This document shows, piece by piece, positions 16,961 to 26,881 of a DNA stretch of 64,000 bases. The translations under genes were made by a program, and so were the position numbers. Origin of the DNA: Lachnospiraceae bacterium (GTDB taxonomy: Bacteria > Bacillota > Clostridia > Lachnospirales > Lachnospiraceae); contig CAJTCE010000015.1 in assembly GCA_910574745.1 (NCBI GenBank), positions 1 to 64,000 on the forward strand. Reading direction: 5' to 3'. The notes under the pieces were generated by a model, which worked only from the letters and a program-made list of their open reading frames with translations, searched no databases and was not told where the DNA came from. Numbering within the stretch: the first letter of the stretch is position 1; each line of letters starts with the position of its first letter.

Positions 16961-19672
16961 ATGACGTTTAGGGAACTGTTTAGGGAAAAGGAATTTGAAG
17001 AAGTATTTTGCGAAATAGATTTTTTTACCAATCAAAAGTTAAAGGGATATGTTGAAGAGATAGAACAGAGGGAGTTACAAAAGGGAAGCAAAGAAATATT
17101 CGATGCTGTTTGGGGAAATGTGGAATTTTCCAATGGAGAGATTTATATTTTGGATTCCCCTTTGTTACAGCGATTAAGGAAAATAAAACAATTAGGACTG
17201 GCTTATTTTGTGTATTGCGGGAGTGATTATTCCCGCTTTTATCATACTATTGGAGTTGTACATTTAACAGACAGGATGGTGGCGGCAATAAACCGCTGTG
17301 AATTGGGAATAAGTGAAAAACAAAAAAAATATTTTGAGATAGTTGCCCGCCTTGCAGCCATTTTCCATGATGCAGGGCATATGTTTTTTAGTCATGTTTC
17401 AGAACATTATTTTAGTAAAAGTTCCCGTTATCCGGGGTATCAGCGAGTTTATGATATGCTATCCGAATTGGAAAAGAAAGCGCATAAGAAAATAGCATTG
17501 CATGAATTGTTCAGCTGTATGATTGTTAATACAGAAATTTGTAAGAGATTGTTGAAATGCGTTATACCATTTTTGGGAGCTGACTTAGGAGTGGTTACTT
17601 CTTCTCAGGTGGATGAGATGGTGGAATACATTTCTGCATTTATTACAGGAGTACCGGTAGACCGGGCGGTGTTACCTTATTCAAGCATTATTAATGGACC
17701 TATTGATGCTGATAAATGTGATTATCTATCAAGAGATTCGCATGTAACCCGTGTGCCCGTGGCAGTAGACATTTCTAGAATTACCCAGAAGTTAAGTGTA
17801 GTAGAAACAAAAGACATTAATATGTCGTCTCTTTGGCATGATGACGGGGATGGAGGAACTTCGTATTATGAGTTGGCAATGAAAGATTCTGCCGAAAAGG
17901 CATTATTTCAATTATGTATTGCTAGGACAATTATGTTTGACAGTGTATATTATCATCATAAAGTTTTGACTGCAGAAACGACGTTCCGCAGTATTATAGA
18001 TCGATTGGCACATATGGAGGTTCCTATTTTTACTTCGTTTACGGAAATACTAAATTATACTGACGGAGATTTTAACTATTATTTTTTTGAACAGTTAAAA
18101 GAAAAACGGGAAGAGAAGGATATAAGGTGTATTCATCAGATTTGGCATGAATTGCAAGGAATTTATGACCGTGAACTTGCAAAACGGATTGTTTGTTTTA
18201 CACCAGACTTTTTAGAAGGAAAACAAGGGGACAAAGAGCAACTCTATGACGATATCCTGACGGTTATAGATTCGACCAAGGAAGCCGATTTTATTAAGGG
18301 AGTAAAAGAAGAATATGCAGAAGTATGCAAGTTACTAAAGAATGAGGATAAAGATGTTGAAAATATAGATGTTTTTGTAATTCAGGCACCAACTAATATA
18401 TTTGGGCATACTAAAATTCAGGTTCCTATAGATTTGAGAAACGGAAATCAAAGGGATTTTAAGGGATATGAGTTGGTTAGCAGTAGGGAAACAAGCAGTT
18501 CGGCGTCATACATTGTCACAAGAGAAAAGGACAGACTTCTTATTTTATTAGCAATGCAAATGGTTCTTTTTAGAGAGTATAATATTCGTCTTAGAGAGGA
18601 AGCGATTGCTTGTGGAAAGTTTGAGAAAAAGGCTATCTCAGAAAAGACTATGCAGCTTTTTCGAAAAGGCTATTATGATGATTTGCCCCAGCTATTACCT
18701 GATAAGATACTTTTTAATTATATAACTGAGCACAGAATGGAAAAGCTTATAAAAAAATATTCTGCTTATGAAGGTCCTAAAGGATACAAGCTGTCTGAAG
18801 AACATATAAAAGCTTTTTTTAAACAAATTTTATCATGTTGTAAAAATAAAAAGGATTGCGGCAATATTATTGAAGGTATTTTTATTCTTTTGGAGCAGGC
18901 ATTATTTTTGAATCGGGAGTATATTGTAGAACATCTGGAAGAACTGGTAAAAAATATTATGCCAGAGCAGGACAGACTGTATGTTGTTCCGCTGGGAAGT
19001 CTTAAAGACAGTGCAAAACATATGATGTATTTTTGGAATGATTTTGATACTTTGCGGGGAAAAATTGAAATGGAAAAGGACTTGGATGAGGTACTTAAGA
19101 TTTCGGAAGTACGCCAAATTGTATTTTTTGATGATGGTTCATTTTCCGGGACGCAAATGGTGTCAATTATGCAGGAGTATTTAGGAGTAAAAACTAAAAC
19201 AAAAGAGCAACATGTTAAAGAATTGCCGGAAGATTTAAAGGAAACTTTATTGGCAAAAAAGATATTGTTTTTCTTTATTGCATTTAATAAGTCGTTAGAA
19301 GAAAGTATGAGAGCTGAGTTAAATGAATTGGGCATTCGAAATGTACAATTTGTTACAGTTGAGGATATGAGTGAAAAATGGTTGGATGATAAAAAAGATC
19401 TGTTTAACAATGAGGCGCAAAGAAAGCTTGTAAAGAATTTTTTGGAAGAGATAGGATATAAGATCTTAAAGTCAGATAAAATGAAGGGAAATAGTTATAA
19501 GGAAGGGTGGAGTGAAGAAAGAACCAGGACTTCTGCATTGGGATATAATGATGCACAGCAAATGGTCTTTTTAAAATCCAGTGTACCAACTTATACAATT
19601 ACCGCCTTTTGGAAAAAAGGAAGGTATCGTAATATGATTTGGGAACCTTTACTTCCAAGGACGGAAAAATGA
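16961..19672 (+). CDS. SAMHD1-like HD phosphohydrolase fused to a phosphoribosyltransferase-like domain
   Basis: 903 residues, soluble. Residues ~60-280 form an HD dNTPase-type domain: LLQRLRKIKQLGL, RFYHTIGV (H95), IFHDAGHMFFSH (H136, D137, H140, H145) and IDADKCDYLSRDSH (D251, D254, D259), all matching the dGTPase/SAMHD1 order. After a helical middle, residues ~660-800 contain VVPLGSLKDSAKHM and IVFFDDGSFSGTQMV (D724, D725), the DD-x-x-x-x-G-T PRPP loop of phosphoribosyltransferases, like the PRTase-CE domains predicted in conflict systems. There is no link to sugar metabolism. It lies between two sugar units with its own promoter. I infer a nucleotide-depleting or nucleotide-sensing defence effector; a housekeeping role is less likely but possible. 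Confidence 0.8.
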   Translation: MTFRELFREKEFEEVFCEIDFFTNQKLKGYVEEIEQRELQKGSKEIFDAVWGNVEFSNGEIYILDSPLLQRLRKIKQLGLAYFVYCGSDYSRFYHTIGVVHLTDRMVAAINRCELGISEKQKKYFEIVARLAAIFHDAGHMFFSHVSEHYFSKSSRYPGYQRVYDMLSELEKKAHKKIALHELFSCMIVNTEICKRLLKCVIPFLGADLGVVTSSQVDEMVEYISAFITGVPVDRAVLPYSSIINGPIDADKCDYLSRDSHVTRVPVAVDISRITQKLSVVETKDINMSSLWHDDGDGGTSYYELAMKDSAEKALFQLCIARTIMFDSVYYHHKVLTAETTFRSIIDRLAHMEVPIFTSFTEILNYTDGDFNYYFFEQLKEKREEKDIRCIHQIWHELQGIYDRELAKRIVCFTPDFLEGKQGDKEQLYDDILTVIDSTKEADFIKGVKEEYAEVCKLLKNEDKDVENIDVFVIQAPTNIFGHTKIQVPIDLRNGNQRDFKGYELVSSRETSSSASYIVTREKDRLLILLAMQMVLFREYNIRLREEAIACGKFEKKAISEKTMQLFRKGYYDDLPQLLPDKILFNYITEHRMEKLIKKYSAYEGPKGYKLSEEHIKAFFKQILSCCKNKKDCGNIIEGIFILLEQALFLNREYIVEHLEELVKNIMPEQDRLYVVPLGSLKDSAKHMMYFWNDFDTLRGKIEMEKDLDEVLKISEVRQIVFFDDGSFSGTQMVSIMQEYLGVKTKTKEQHVKELPEDLKETLLAKKILFFFIAFNKSLEESMRAELNELGIRNVQFVTVEDMSEKWLDDKKDLFNNEAQRKLVKNFLEEIGYKILKSDKMKGNSYKEGWSEERTRTSALGYNDAQQMVFLKSSVPTYTITAFWKKGRYRNMIWEPLLPRTEK

Positions 19673-19746
19673 GAGTATGTATAGAAAGTGACGGGTTAAT
19701 TCATAAAGCTGAGGATGTAAAAAATATTATTGGAGTAAAGACATGA
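19669..19746 (+). CDS. 25-codon ORF coupled at both ends
   Basis: ATG 19669 overlaps the stop of the HD/PRTase gene (ATGA) and its own TGA at 19744-19746 overlaps the start of the next gene (again ATGA). It would encode MRVCIESDGLIHK followed by a short helix-like tail. It may be a leader coupling translation into the nonulosonate genes, or the surviving first codons of a larger gene lost when the HD unit arrived. Chance is also possible at this length. Confidence 0.35.
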   Translation: MRVCIESDGLIHKAEDVKNIIGVKT

Positions 19747-21383
19747 ATATTTTAGCTGTAATTCCGGCCCGGGGCGGTTCCAAGGGGATTCCCCGCAAAA
19801 ACGTGCGCCTGATGGCAGGGAAACCATTAATTTATTATGCGATTCATAATGCGAAGACATGCGAAATGATTAAGGATGTTGCTGTAACAAGCGATGATGA
19901 AGAAATACTTCATATTGCGGAAGAATATGGGGCAGAAGCATTGCAACGTTCCTCGGATCTGGCTAAGGATGCGGTAACGCTGGATCCGGTTATTTTTGAT
20001 GCAATGCTTCAGATGGAGAAACTTAAGGGGACAACCTATGATGTGGTAATTACCTTACAGCCTACGTCTCCTGTATTGACAAAGGGTACACTTTTAACGG
20101 CAATTAAGGACTTTATTGAAAATGAGAAAGAAACTTCCATTAGCGCCGTCAATAAACCCCATCTGGCATGGTCTCAAAATGAAGAAGGATTTTATCCTTT
20201 GTATGAAAAGAGATTGAACAGACAGCAGCTTCCACCCAATTATCTGGAAGCGGGAGCGTTTTTGATTACAAGGCGGGAATTTGTAAAACCTGACAGTCGT
20301 ATGGGAAAAACGATTTCCGTATATGAGATTCCGGAGACCGAGGCCGTTGATATTGACTCCGTTTCCGATTGGATTGTATGTGAAAACCTTTTAAGCAAGA
20401 AAAGGATTGTTTTGCGGGCGGACGGATACCGAATGATCGGTATGGGACATATTTATCATTGTTTGACGCTTGCTTATAATTTAATCGGTCATGAGATTAT
20501 GTTTGTAACAAGAGAAGATTGTAAAGAAGGAATCAGGAAAATAGAGGAATCTTTCCTGCCGTTTAAAATTGTAAAGGACGATCAGGAATTTTATGAGTTT
20601 TTAAAAAATTATAAACCTGATATCATTGTAAATGACTGTCTTGATACGGAAGCAGGATATATTAAAAAGTTAAAACAACTTTGCAAAAGGGTTGTGACCA
20701 TTGAGGATATGGGAGAAGGCGCCAGATGTGCGGATGCCGTTATTAATGCTTTATATCAGGGCGAGAAGATTCAGGAATACCGCCATGTATACAGCGGGGA
20801 AAAATATATCTGCCTTCGGGACGAATTTATTATATCAGAACCCAAAGAATATTCTAAACAGGTAAGAGAAGTCCTTGTTTTGTTCGGGGGAACGGATCCT
20901 TCTGATTTAACATCTGTTGTTTACCGCTTGGCAAGGAAGATGCACGAAAACTATCCGGAGATACATTTCACGTTTTTGGTAGGCATTGGTTATGATTGCA
21001 GCAGACACGGGATTTGCAGCAGAGAGGATGAAAACATTTCCGTTATACAGGATACTTCATCAGTCAGCGCCTATATGAAGCGGGCGGATATGGCGTTTAC
21101 ATCACAGGGAAGAACGGTTTATGAGTTTGCTGTTATGGGCGTGCCATCCATTGTGCTGGCACAAAATGAAAGAGAACAGCTTCATACCTTTGCCCAGATG
21201 GAAAACGGTTTTTTAAATTTAGGAATGGGCAGCAGGGTTGCCGAGGAAACCATTGAAAGGGCCTTTGAATTTTTGGTCAATACACCCCAGATGAGGGAAG
21301 AAATGAGAAGACTGATGTTAGAGCACGGAGAGTTGCTGAAAAACGGCGTATCAAGAGAAATAAATCTGATTTTAGGAGAATAG
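19743..21383 (+). CDS. Fusion of nonulosonate cytidylyltransferase and PseG-like hydrolase
   Basis: 546 residues in two domains. Residues 1-~225 are a NeuA/PseF/LegF-type CMP-sugar synthetase: IPARGGSKGIPRKN, LQPTSP and the late DIDSVSDW block. Residues ~226-546 are a PseG/SpsG-type UDP-sugar hydrolase of GT-B form: RADGYRMIGMGHIYHCLTLA (glycine-rich loop with catalytic histidine), EDMGEGARCADAVIN, LVLFGGTDPSDLT and the C-terminal EFAVMGVPSIVLAQNE. The pair would act at two non-consecutive steps of pseudaminic/legionaminic-type synthesis, with the NeuB-like enzyme (next gene, three bases downstream) between them. GGAG seven bases upstream supports ATG 19743. Confidence 0.9.
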   Translation: MNILAVIPARGGSKGIPRKNVRLMAGKPLIYYAIHNAKTCEMIKDVAVTSDDEEILHIAEEYGAEALQRSSDLAKDAVTLDPVIFDAMLQMEKLKGTTYDVVITLQPTSPVLTKGTLLTAIKDFIENEKETSISAVNKPHLAWSQNEEGFYPLYEKRLNRQQLPPNYLEAGAFLITRREFVKPDSRMGKTISVYEIPETEAVDIDSVSDWIVCENLLSKKRIVLRADGYRMIGMGHIYHCLTLAYNLIGHEIMFVTREDCKEGIRKIEESFLPFKIVKDDQEFYEFLKNYKPDIIVNDCLDTEAGYIKKLKQLCKRVVTIEDMGEGARCADAVINALYQGEKIQEYRHVYSGEKYICLRDEFIISEPKEYSKQVREVLVLFGGTDPSDLTSVVYRLARKMHENYPEIHFTFLVGIGYDCSRHGICSREDENISVIQDTSSVSAYMKRADMAFTSQGRTVYEFAVMGVPSIVLAQNEREQLHTFAQMENGFLNLGMGSRVAEETIERAFEFLVNTPQMREEMRRLMLEHGELLKNGVSREINLILGE

Positions 21384-21386
21384 TAA

Positions 21387-22457
21387 ATGAAAAGTGTAAT
21401 TATAGAAAGGGCTTTACAAGGGAAATTTGTGCTGATTGCGGAAATCGGGGTTAATTATTATGATATTGCCGCAGAGAGAGGTATTTTACCAATGGATGCG
21501 GCAAAGCTGATGATACGGGAGGCAAAGGCGGCGGGAATACATGGAGTAAAGTTCCAAACCTATAAGGCAGAAACTCTTGCGGCTAAAAAGTCTCCCTATT
21601 ATTGGGATTTAACAGAAGAACCCACAACCTCCCAGTTTGAGTTATTCAGGAAGTTTGATTCTTTTGGATATAAAGAGTATCAGGAACTGAAGGAATATTG
21701 TGATGAAATAGAGATAGAGTTTTTGTCTACAGCCTTTGATTTTGAATCGGCAGATTATTTGGACAGGTTGATGAATGTGTACAAAATATCATCATCTGAT
21801 CTGAGCAATCTTCCTTTTATAGCATATCAGGCAAAAAAGAATAAACCGATCATTCTTTCCATAGGAGCTTCCAATGCAGATGAGATCGACAGAGCTATCG
21901 ATACGATCCGGACTTGTAACAGCCAGCCCCTAATATTAATGCATTGTGTTTTAGAATATCCCACGCCTTATGAGCATGCAAATCTGAACAAGATCATTTC
22001 TCTTAAGGAAAGGTATCCTCAGGCGATTATAGGGTATTCCGATCATACAAAGCCTTCGGAGGGCTATGATATTATTGCGAGTGCTTATTTAAAGGGCGCT
22101 CGTGTGATAGAGAAGCATTATACATTAAATAAAAGGCTTAAAGGTAATGATCATTATCACGCCATGGATCCGGATGATGCCGAAAAGATCCTGGCTAAAA
22201 TTGACTTTTTAGATAAAATTGGCGGGAGCTATGAATTGAAGTGCCTTGACAGTGAAGCAAAAGCAAGGCAGAATGCAAGACGTTCCGTTGTATCTAAGGG
22301 ATTGATTTCTAAGGGAACCGTTATTGCAGAAGAAATGTTGACATTTAAAAGGCCCGGAACCGGGATTTCGCCGGATAATACCAGTTTTATTATAGGAAAA
22401 ACGGCTAAATATGACATTGAAGATGATACGATTCTGGAAGCGGATATGCTGGAATAG
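21387..22457 (+). CDS. NeuB-family nonulosonic acid synthase
   Basis: 356 residues. LIAEIGVNYY, KFQTYKAE, YKISSSDLSN, LMHCVLEYPTPY, IIGYSDHT and IEKHYTLNKRLKGNDHYHAM are the ordered blocks of sialic/legionaminic/pseudaminic acid synthases, which condense phosphoenolpyruvate with a six-carbon amino sugar; the C-terminal ~60 residues (RRSVVSKGLISKGT, KRPGTGISP) are the antifreeze-like SAF domain. It directly follows the CMP-transferase/PseG fusion. Because that partner contains a PseG-like half, a pseudaminic or legionaminic-type product is more likely than sialic acid. The dehydratase and aminotransferase needed to make its substrate are not in this window. Confidence 0.92.
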   Translation: MKSVIIERALQGKFVLIAEIGVNYYDIAAERGILPMDAAKLMIREAKAAGIHGVKFQTYKAETLAAKKSPYYWDLTEEPTTSQFELFRKFDSFGYKEYQELKEYCDEIEIEFLSTAFDFESADYLDRLMNVYKISSSDLSNLPFIAYQAKKNKPIILSIGASNADEIDRAIDTIRTCNSQPLILMHCVLEYPTPYEHANLNKIISLKERYPQAIIGYSDHTKPSEGYDIIASAYLKGARVIEKHYTLNKRLKGNDHYHAMDPDDAEKILAKIDFLDKIGGSYELKCLDSEAKARQNARRSVVSKGLISKGTVIAEEMLTFKRPGTGISPDNTSFIIGKTAKYDIEDDTILEADMLE

Positions 22458-22486
22458 AATTGACGGCAGGGTAAAGGAGTATATTT

Positions 22487-24118
22487 ATGAAGGGGGCATA
22501 TGTATTCATAAAAGATAAATTGGAACACAATATTTTTTTAAATATTTTGAATCTGATATTTCTTGTTATAACCTTAATGGGTGCAGTAACAAGCATTTTT
22601 ATGAATTTTGTTGACCGTTCTTTATGGCTGGATGAGGCGGCGCTGGCTTATTCTTTCAGCACCAGGACGTTTTGGAATTTATGGAATGGCAGTCTGGAAA
22701 ATGTACAGTCTGCTCCTTTGGGCTGGTTATATTTTGAAAAAATTCTGGCGATTATTTTCGGGAATACAGAATTTGTAGTTCGAATCGGTTCTATATTAGG
22801 CTTTGTATTAACGTTGATATTGCTGTGGTATTTGTTGAAATATTGTTTTCATATAAAATACCCTCTGGGAGCCTGTGCATTTTATGCAAATATGCCATTT
22901 ATTTTAAAATATTCCAATGTGTTTAAGCCATACATATGGGATGGTTTTTTTGTATTATTGGTTATCTGTCTGTTTCATTTATATAAATCAGGAAAAATAA
23001 ACTTTATATGTTTGGCTTTGGGATGGTCTGTTTTAATCTGGTTCTCTAATCCAACCTGTTTTTTTGAAGGAGGACTTTTAGTATCGGAAGCAATATTTAT
23101 TTTGGGAGAAAAACGGAAGAAAATAAAAGATATAATCATGACAGGCGTAGCGATTTTGTCCAGTTTTATTGTTTATTATTTCTTTTGGCTTCGGGAAACG
23201 GCAGTCAGTGATGCGATGCAGGATTATTGGGCGGGAAAAAATTTCCCTTTAATTCCAGTATCAATAGAAGATTTTTTAAAAATGAAAAATCTGATATTGG
23301 AGATTTTCAGACACATCGGAATATGGCAAAATATTTTTCTTTTATGTATGGTAATTGCAGTTGTGACAGCAATTGTCAGGAAAAATAGAATCTTAATTGG
23401 ATGTTATATTGGTATTTTGGTAACTTGCTTTGGATCCTATATTAATATGTTTCCGGTTCAGGACAGATTATGGTGTTTTTTCTATTCCATGATTGTTTTG
23501 CTTGGTTTTGTCGGGCTGGATGAATTGTTAAAAATGGATATGCTGAAGAAAAACACTAAAGTCTGGGAAGGGGTAATCGGCATATTTATTTTACTGATGG
23601 TATTCTCAAATAATGGAATCAAAACCTATCTGGATAGAGAAAATGTGTATTGGAGGGGAGAGGAACTTAATAATGAGATAGAATGGCTTACGGAGAATAT
23701 AACAGAAGATGAAATGGTATATGTATATATAGGTTCTATCAACGGATTTCAATATAAAAATGGTTATGATAATAATTCTATCGGCGGATATGAAAATAAT
23801 GTAATCTGGGGTGCAACTCCTTTTACGAAGGGGCTTGATTGTAAAGGTGATATTGAAAAAATTATAAAGAATAACACATATGTTGTGGCATCCCATTATT
23901 TAAAAGATCGCGATCTTTATGAACTTTTAAAAGGAGTATACGAAAATGGCTATTTTCAGCTGGTTTCTTTTGACTATGAAACACCACTATGGTTTTATTG
24001 CAATAATTTAAATGACAGCAAAATCCATGTATCTTATGAGATAATGGAGCGTTTGGAAAATGAGTATGGATTAATTTGCCGGGAGTCGGAATTTAATCCT
24101 GAAGCTGAGAAAGAGTGA
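22487..24118 (+). CDS. GT-C membrane glycosyltransferase (GT39/ArnT-like)
   Basis: 543 residues, about 11 membrane helices in the first ~400 and a soluble C-terminal domain of ~140. The first outside loop carries SLWLDEAALAYSF (D49, E50), the acidic loop of PMT/ArnT-like GT-C enzymes that use polyprenyl-phosphate sugars. Length and topology fit glycosyltransferase family 39-like proteins. AAAGGAG precedes ATG 22487. It probably adds a sugar on the outer membrane face; its donor could come from one of the DPM-like GT2 proteins. A polymerase function cannot be ruled out. Confidence 0.75.
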   Translation: MKGAYVFIKDKLEHNIFLNILNLIFLVITLMGAVTSIFMNFVDRSLWLDEAALAYSFSTRTFWNLWNGSLENVQSAPLGWLYFEKILAIIFGNTEFVVRIGSILGFVLTLILLWYLLKYCFHIKYPLGACAFYANMPFILKYSNVFKPYIWDGFFVLLVICLFHLYKSGKINFICLALGWSVLIWFSNPTCFFEGGLLVSEAIFILGEKRKKIKDIIMTGVAILSSFIVYYFFWLRETAVSDAMQDYWAGKNFPLIPVSIEDFLKMKNLILEIFRHIGIWQNIFLLCMVIAVVTAIVRKNRILIGCYIGILVTCFGSYINMFPVQDRLWCFFYSMIVLLGFVGLDELLKMDMLKKNTKVWEGVIGIFILLMVFSNNGIKTYLDRENVYWRGEELNNEIEWLTENITEDEMVYVYIGSINGFQYKNGYDNNSIGGYENNVIWGATPFTKGLDCKGDIEKIIKNNTYVVASHYLKDRDLYELLKGVYENGYFQLVSFDYETPLWFYCNNLNDSKIHVSYEIMERLENEYGLICRESEFNPEAEKE

Positions 24119-24157
24119 TAAAAATGCAATAATATAGTATGGAATGCCGTTTTCTTC

Positions 24158-24186
24158 TTTCAATTATACAAAATTAAGGTTATAAT
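24158..24186 (+). promoter_or_regulatory. Candidate promoter before the UDP-xylose synthase gene
   Basis: A consensus TATAAT at 24181-24186 follows a weak -35 (TTTCAA, 24158-24163) by 17 bases in the 122-base gap before 24241. The gap holds no gene. The change in base composition at this point supports a separate transcription unit. Confidence 0.4.
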
Positions 24187-24240
24187 AGCTTTTGGTGGAA
24201 TATATTTTACAAAAATAGATGGAAAGGATTCTTTGATAAA

Positions 24241-25170
24241 ATGAAACGAGTTTTAGTAACCGGAGGAGCCGGATTTGTGGGTTCCCATCTTTGCGATAGA
24301 TTAATTAAGGAGGGGAATCATGTTATCTGTCTGGATAATCTTTTTACGGGAAGTAAAGAGAATATCAGCCACTTACTGTCTAATCCCAATTTTGAATTTA
24401 TAGAACATGATGTTGTAGAGCCCTTTGAGGCAGAGGTGGATCAGATTTATAATCTGGCATGTCCGGCAAGTCCTCCATTTTATCAGGAAGACATGGTGGC
24501 AACCTCCAAAATCTGTTTTTTAGGCGCTTTAAATATGTTGGAGCTTGCTCAAAAAAACAACGCCCGCATATTACAGGCAAGCACCAGTGAAGTGTATGGA
24601 GACCCGGAGATGCATCCCCAGAAGGAAACCTATCGCGGTTGCGTGAATCCTGTGGGCATCCGTTCCTGCTATGATGAAGGAAAGAGAGTGGCGGAAACCT
24701 TGTTCTTTTCTTATCATTTACAGCACGATGTGGATATACGTATTATCCGTATTTTTAATACCTATGGTCCCCGGATGAACCCCGATGACGGGCGTGTAGT
24801 CAGCAACTTTATTGTCCAGGCCTTAAAGGGAGAGGATATTACGGTTTACGGAGACGGCAGTCAGACCAGAAGCTTTTGCTATGTGGACGACTTGGTTGAA
24901 GGTATATACAGGATGATGGAAAATGATGATTTCTGCGGGCCGGTCAACCTGGGCAATCCCGGAGAGTTTACTATGATAGAGCTGGCTGAAAAGGTTCTGA
25001 AAATGACGGATTCCAAAAGTCAGTTGGTACATTGTCCCCTTCCGGGAGACGATCCCACAAAACGGCGTCCGGATATTTCATTGGCAAAGGAAAAATTAGA
25101 CTGGCAGCCGGAAATTAAACTGGATGAAGGTCTGGTAAAAACCATCGAGTATTTTAAAGGCGTTATATAA
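24241..25170 (+). CDS. uxs: UDP-glucuronate decarboxylase (UDP-xylose synthase)
   Basis: 309 residues of an extended [14 protein letters not shown] binds [28 protein letters not shown] and the catalytic S-C-Y-D-E-G-K-R segment (Y144, K148) are specific to UDP-glucuronate decarboxylases, as are [21 protein letters not shown] and [16 protein letters not shown]. It converts UDP-glucuronate to UDP-xylose. The UDP-glucuronate would come from the Ugd encoded at 43595-44929. It is followed after 12 bases by an FAD oxidoreductase that may act on its product. Confidence 0.93.
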   Translation: MKRVLVTGGAGFVGSHLCDRLIKEGNHVICLDNLFTGSKENISHLLSNPNFEFIEHDVVEPFEAEVDQIYNLACPASPPFYQEDMVATSKICFLGALNMLELAQKNNARILQASTSEVYGDPEMHPQKETYRGCVNPVGIRSCYDEGKRVAETLFFSYHLQHDVDIRIIRIFNTYGPRMNPDDGRVVSNFIVQALKGEDITVYGDGSQTRSFCYVDDLVEGIYRMMENDDFCGPVNLGNPGEFTMIELAEKVLKMTDSKSQLVHCPLPGDDPTKRRPDISLAKEKLDWQPEIKLDEGLVKTIEYFKGVI

Positions 25171-25182
25171 AAGAGGAAAAGC

Positions 25183-26739
25183 ATGCAAAAGGTTATTATT
25201 ATCGGAGCAGGGCCGGCCGGTCTTACCGCAGGAATTGAATTAATAAAGCAATCCGGGGATTATGAAGTAATCATTCTGGAGGAAACTCAGGAAATAGGCG
25301 GTATTTCCCGGACGGTAAGACATCATGGCAACCGTATGGACATCGGCGGGCATCGTTTCTTTTCCAAAGATGAAGAGGTTATGAGATGGTGGGAGGAGCT
25401 GATGCCCCGTCAGGGAAAGCCCTCTTATGATGATAAGGTATTGGGGAGAAAAGTACCGCTAAAAAAGGGAGGACCTGATCCGGAAAAAGAAGATCTTGTC
25501 ATGTTGACCCGTAACAGGGTTTCCAGAATCTATTACAAAAAGAAATTTTTTGATTATCCCGTTAAAATGAATGTCCAGACGATTAAAAATATGGGCTTTG
25601 CAACCACAATGGCAGCGGGATTCAGTTACTTAAAATCCGTTCTGGTAAAGAAAAAAGAAGATTCCCTGGAAAACTTTTATATTAACCGTTTCGGGAAAAA
25701 GCTTTACTCCATGTTTTTTGAAGGTTATACAGAGAAGCTTTGGGGGCGGCATCCCAGAGAAATCGACGCTTCATGGGGAGCCCAGAGAGTAAAGGGATTG
25801 TCTGTTGTGGCAATAATCAAAGACGTATTCCGTAAGATGCTTCCCGGAAAGAAAAACAACAAAAAAGTGGAGACATCCCTCATAGAGGAATTCTACTATC
25901 CGAAATACGGTCCCGGTCAGCTGTGGGAAACTGCGGCGGATAAGTTCGTAGCATTAGGCGGCAGGCTTGAGAAAGGCTGTCTTGTTACCAACGTAAAGAC
26001 GAAGGAAGGAAAAGCATACGCTGTTACTTTTGAGAAAGAAGGCAGTAAAGAAGAGATTCATGCAGATTATGTTATTTCGTCCATGCCGTTAAAAGATTTG
26101 ATAGCCGGTATGAATGACGTTCCGCAAAAGATACAAAAATATGCTGCAGGACTTCCCTATAGGGACTTTGTAACGGTAGGTCTGCTTCTTGATAAATTAA
26201 ACCTGAAAAATGAGACAAAGTTAAAAACTTTGGGAAATATTGTTCCCGACTGCTGGATTTATGTGCAGGATGTGGGGGTAAAGCTGGGAAGGATCCAGAT
26301 TTTTAACAACTGGTCCCCTTATATGGTGGCAAAACCGGAGGATACAGTGTGGATCGGTTTGGAGTATTTCTGTACGGAAGGCGACAAGTACTGGAAGCTT
26401 TCTGAAGAAAAATGGGCAAGGCTTGGGGCTAAAGAACTGGTAAGGATGGGAGTTATCGACTCTGCAGACCAGGTTAAGGATTACCACAAGGAAACGGTCA
26501 AAAAAGCATATCCGGCATATTTCGATACCTATGACCATATTGATGAGCTTATTGAATATCTCAATCAGTTTGAGAATCTCTATTGTATTGGAAGAAACGG
26601 ACAGCACAGATATAATAATATGGACCATTCCATGGCGACGGCCTTTGAAGCGGTTCGTAATATTGTGAATGGCATTTCTGACAAGCGAAATGTATGGAAT
26701 GTCAATACGGAACAGGAATATCATGAGGAGAAGGCCTGA
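25183..26739 (+). CDS. NAD(P)/FAD-dependent oxidoreductase (HemY/UGM-like fold)
   Basis: 518 residues. [17 protein letters not shown] is the FAD-binding loop, then [13 protein letters not shown] and [15 protein letters not shown], typical of the amine-oxidase/UDP-galactopyranose-mutase-like group found in polysaccharide loci. The C-terminus [19 protein letters not shown] is the second FAD contact. Bacterial galactopyranose mutases are ~370 residues, so this longer form is not a standard Glf. With UDP-xylose synthase directly upstream, a ring-contracting or redox step on a UDP-pentose or polyprenyl-linked sugar is plausible (inference). A terminator 150 bases downstream ends this operon. Confidence 0.8.
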   Translation: MQKVIIIGAGPAGLTAGIELIKQSGDYEVIILEETQEIGGISRTVRHHGNRMDIGGHRFFSKDEEVMRWWEELMPRQGKPSYDDKVLGRKVPLKKGGPDPEKEDLVMLTRNRVSRIYYKKKFFDYPVKMNVQTIKNMGFATTMAAGFSYLKSVLVKKKEDSLENFYINRFGKKLYSMFFEGYTEKLWGRHPREIDASWGAQRVKGLSVVAIIKDVFRKMLPGKKNNKKVETSLIEEFYYPKYGPGQLWETAADKFVALGGRLEKGCLVTNVKTKEGKAYAVTFEKEGSKEEIHADYVISSMPLKDLIAGMNDVPQKIQKYAAGLPYRDFVTVGLLLDKLNLKNETKLKTLGNIVPDCWIYVQDVGVKLGRIQIFNNWSPYMVAKPEDTVWIGLEYFCTEGDKYWKLSEEKWARLGAKELVRMGVIDSADQVKDYHKETVKKAYPAYFDTYDHIDELIEYLNQFENLYCIGRNGQHRYNNMDHSMATAFEAVRNIVNGISDKRNVWNVNTEQEYHEEKA

Positions 26740-26881
26740 CAACCAAAATTCCTAATTGTCGACGAATAATGCTTTACAATAGAAAAAGATGATGATACGT
26801 TTATTTTATAACCGTGCGGGAAACACAATATTTTGTATAAGAAGAAAAGAGAAAGCACAAATTATGATAAATGAAATAGAA

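Noticed and set aside
18766-19410. 214-codon open frame on the minus strand
   Set aside because: It is opposite the PRTase-like domain, serine/phenylalanine-rich from reversed AT codons, with no motif.
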